A DNA stretch of 64,000 nt. It comes from Litoreibacter janthinus (lineage in GTDB: Bacteria > Pseudomonadota > Alphaproteobacteria > Rhodobacterales > Rhodobacteraceae). Position numbers and translations under genes: made by a program. How positions within the stretch are numbered: position 1 is the first letter of the stretch; each line of letters starts with the position of its first letter. Of the stretch, positions 63,910 to 64,000 are shown piece after piece. The notes under the pieces are model-generated. The model did not search any database and was not told where the DNA came from. It worked only from the letters and a program-made list of their open reading frames with translations. The DNA is taken from NCBI RefSeq assembly GCF_900111945.1, contig NZ_FOYO01000001.1:2115751-2179750 (forward strand). The letters are read 5' to 3'.

Positions 63910-64000
63910 TCAGCCGCGCAGCCGCGCCTGATAGTTATGGGCTTTCCAATCGGCCCGTGCGAGCCATTGGGCTTCCGGTTGGCGAGCGGCAAGATCATCG
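63910..64000 (-). CDS. C-terminal end of a gene, possibly DUF934-type (sulfite-reduction associated)
   Basis: Only the last 29 codons are visible, ending QWLARADWKAHNYQARLRG and stop. The composition and the RQPEAQW segment recall the end of alphaproteobacterial DUF934 proteins of the cysH/cysI sulfate-reduction set, and fpr lies next to such genes in some Rhodobacterales. With so little sequence this is a weak call; the remainder is beyond the right edge. Confidence 0.4.
   Translation of the reverse strand, partial: DDLAARQPEAQWLARADWKAHNYQARLRG

Noticed and set aside
1..64000. tRNA, rRNA, insertion sequence, prophage or CRISPR array
   Set aside because: No characteristic loop sequences, transposase genes, terminal repeats or regular direct-repeat arrays were seen when reading both strands.

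Overview
The window reads as a chromosomal segment of a marine alphaproteobacterium of the Rhodobacterales (Roseobacter-type). The case rests on GC-rich, densely packed genes, protein sequences of Rhodobacterales type (BioY, PurF, RadA, Der, DnaB, PyrE/PyrC, IF-3 with an N-terminus beginning ARRPHNAPP, a DUF1127 peptide), and typical roseobacter accessory functions: methylated-amine breakdown, CoxD/CoxE/XdhC molybdoenzyme accessory proteins, and glutaryl-CoA dehydrogenase. No rRNA, tRNA, phage, insertion sequence or CRISPR array was found. The genus cannot be named from the sequence.

Layout. 1-1917: a four-gene minus-strand operon of exported proteins (rhodanese, SCO/SenC copper chaperone, two cysteine-rich unknowns). 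2003-4039: LOG-family phosphoribohydrolase and a divergent membrane-anchored LysM protein. 4128-8720: a three-gene operon (covalent-FAD/GcvT demethylating dehydrogenase, MttB-family methyltransferase, TetR regulator) preceded by a perfect palindrome that may be the TetR operator. 8763-10390: YHYH protein and secreted partner. 10582-14348: Atm1-type ABC exporter, a GlxA-type regulator, a DUF1272 protein and a DJ-1/PfpI protein. 14392-15468: an orphan PAAR tip, a stand-alone VgrG-type spike end and an internally deleted proline racemase remnant. 15559-22450: serine protease, SDR, bioY, purF, RluE-like pseudouridine synthase, GDSL esterase, fatty acid desaturase. 22537-34080: a long minus-strand run of envelope and housekeeping genes (cvpA, radA, small membrane proteins, PqiA-like, Mla-type ABC pair, alr, RND pump with adaptor). 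34341-37944: yfgM-like, bamB, der, the same order as in E. coli. 38132-41643: dnaB, pyrE, pyrC. 41849-42487: a small lipoprotein and a DUF1127 protein.

42579-51435 is the most unusual block: six genes for a surface or secreted glycan, with three related family-2 glycosyltransferases and three multidomain proteins (sulfotransferase plus alpha/beta hydrolase, glycosyltransferase plus methyltransferase, degenerate plus intact glycosyltransferase). It has no visible flippase, polymerase or export gene. 51501-54228 holds a convergent ferric-iron permease and binding protein without an ATPase. 54403-61131 holds glutaryl-CoA dehydrogenase and, on the other strand, a CoxD/CoxE/XdhC/molybdopterin-binding accessory set with no molybdenum hydroxylase beside it. 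61196-64000: infC, apparently starting at AUA, an alanine-rich membrane-anchored stalk protein, ferredoxin-NADP reductase and the end of a further gene.

In general the core genes (replication, pyrimidine and purine synthesis, outer-membrane assembly, translation initiation) alternate with accessory modules. Many genes are translationally coupled through ATGA, GTGA or TAATG overlaps, which helps set starts and operon limits. All functions are inferred from reading the sequence; no database search was run.
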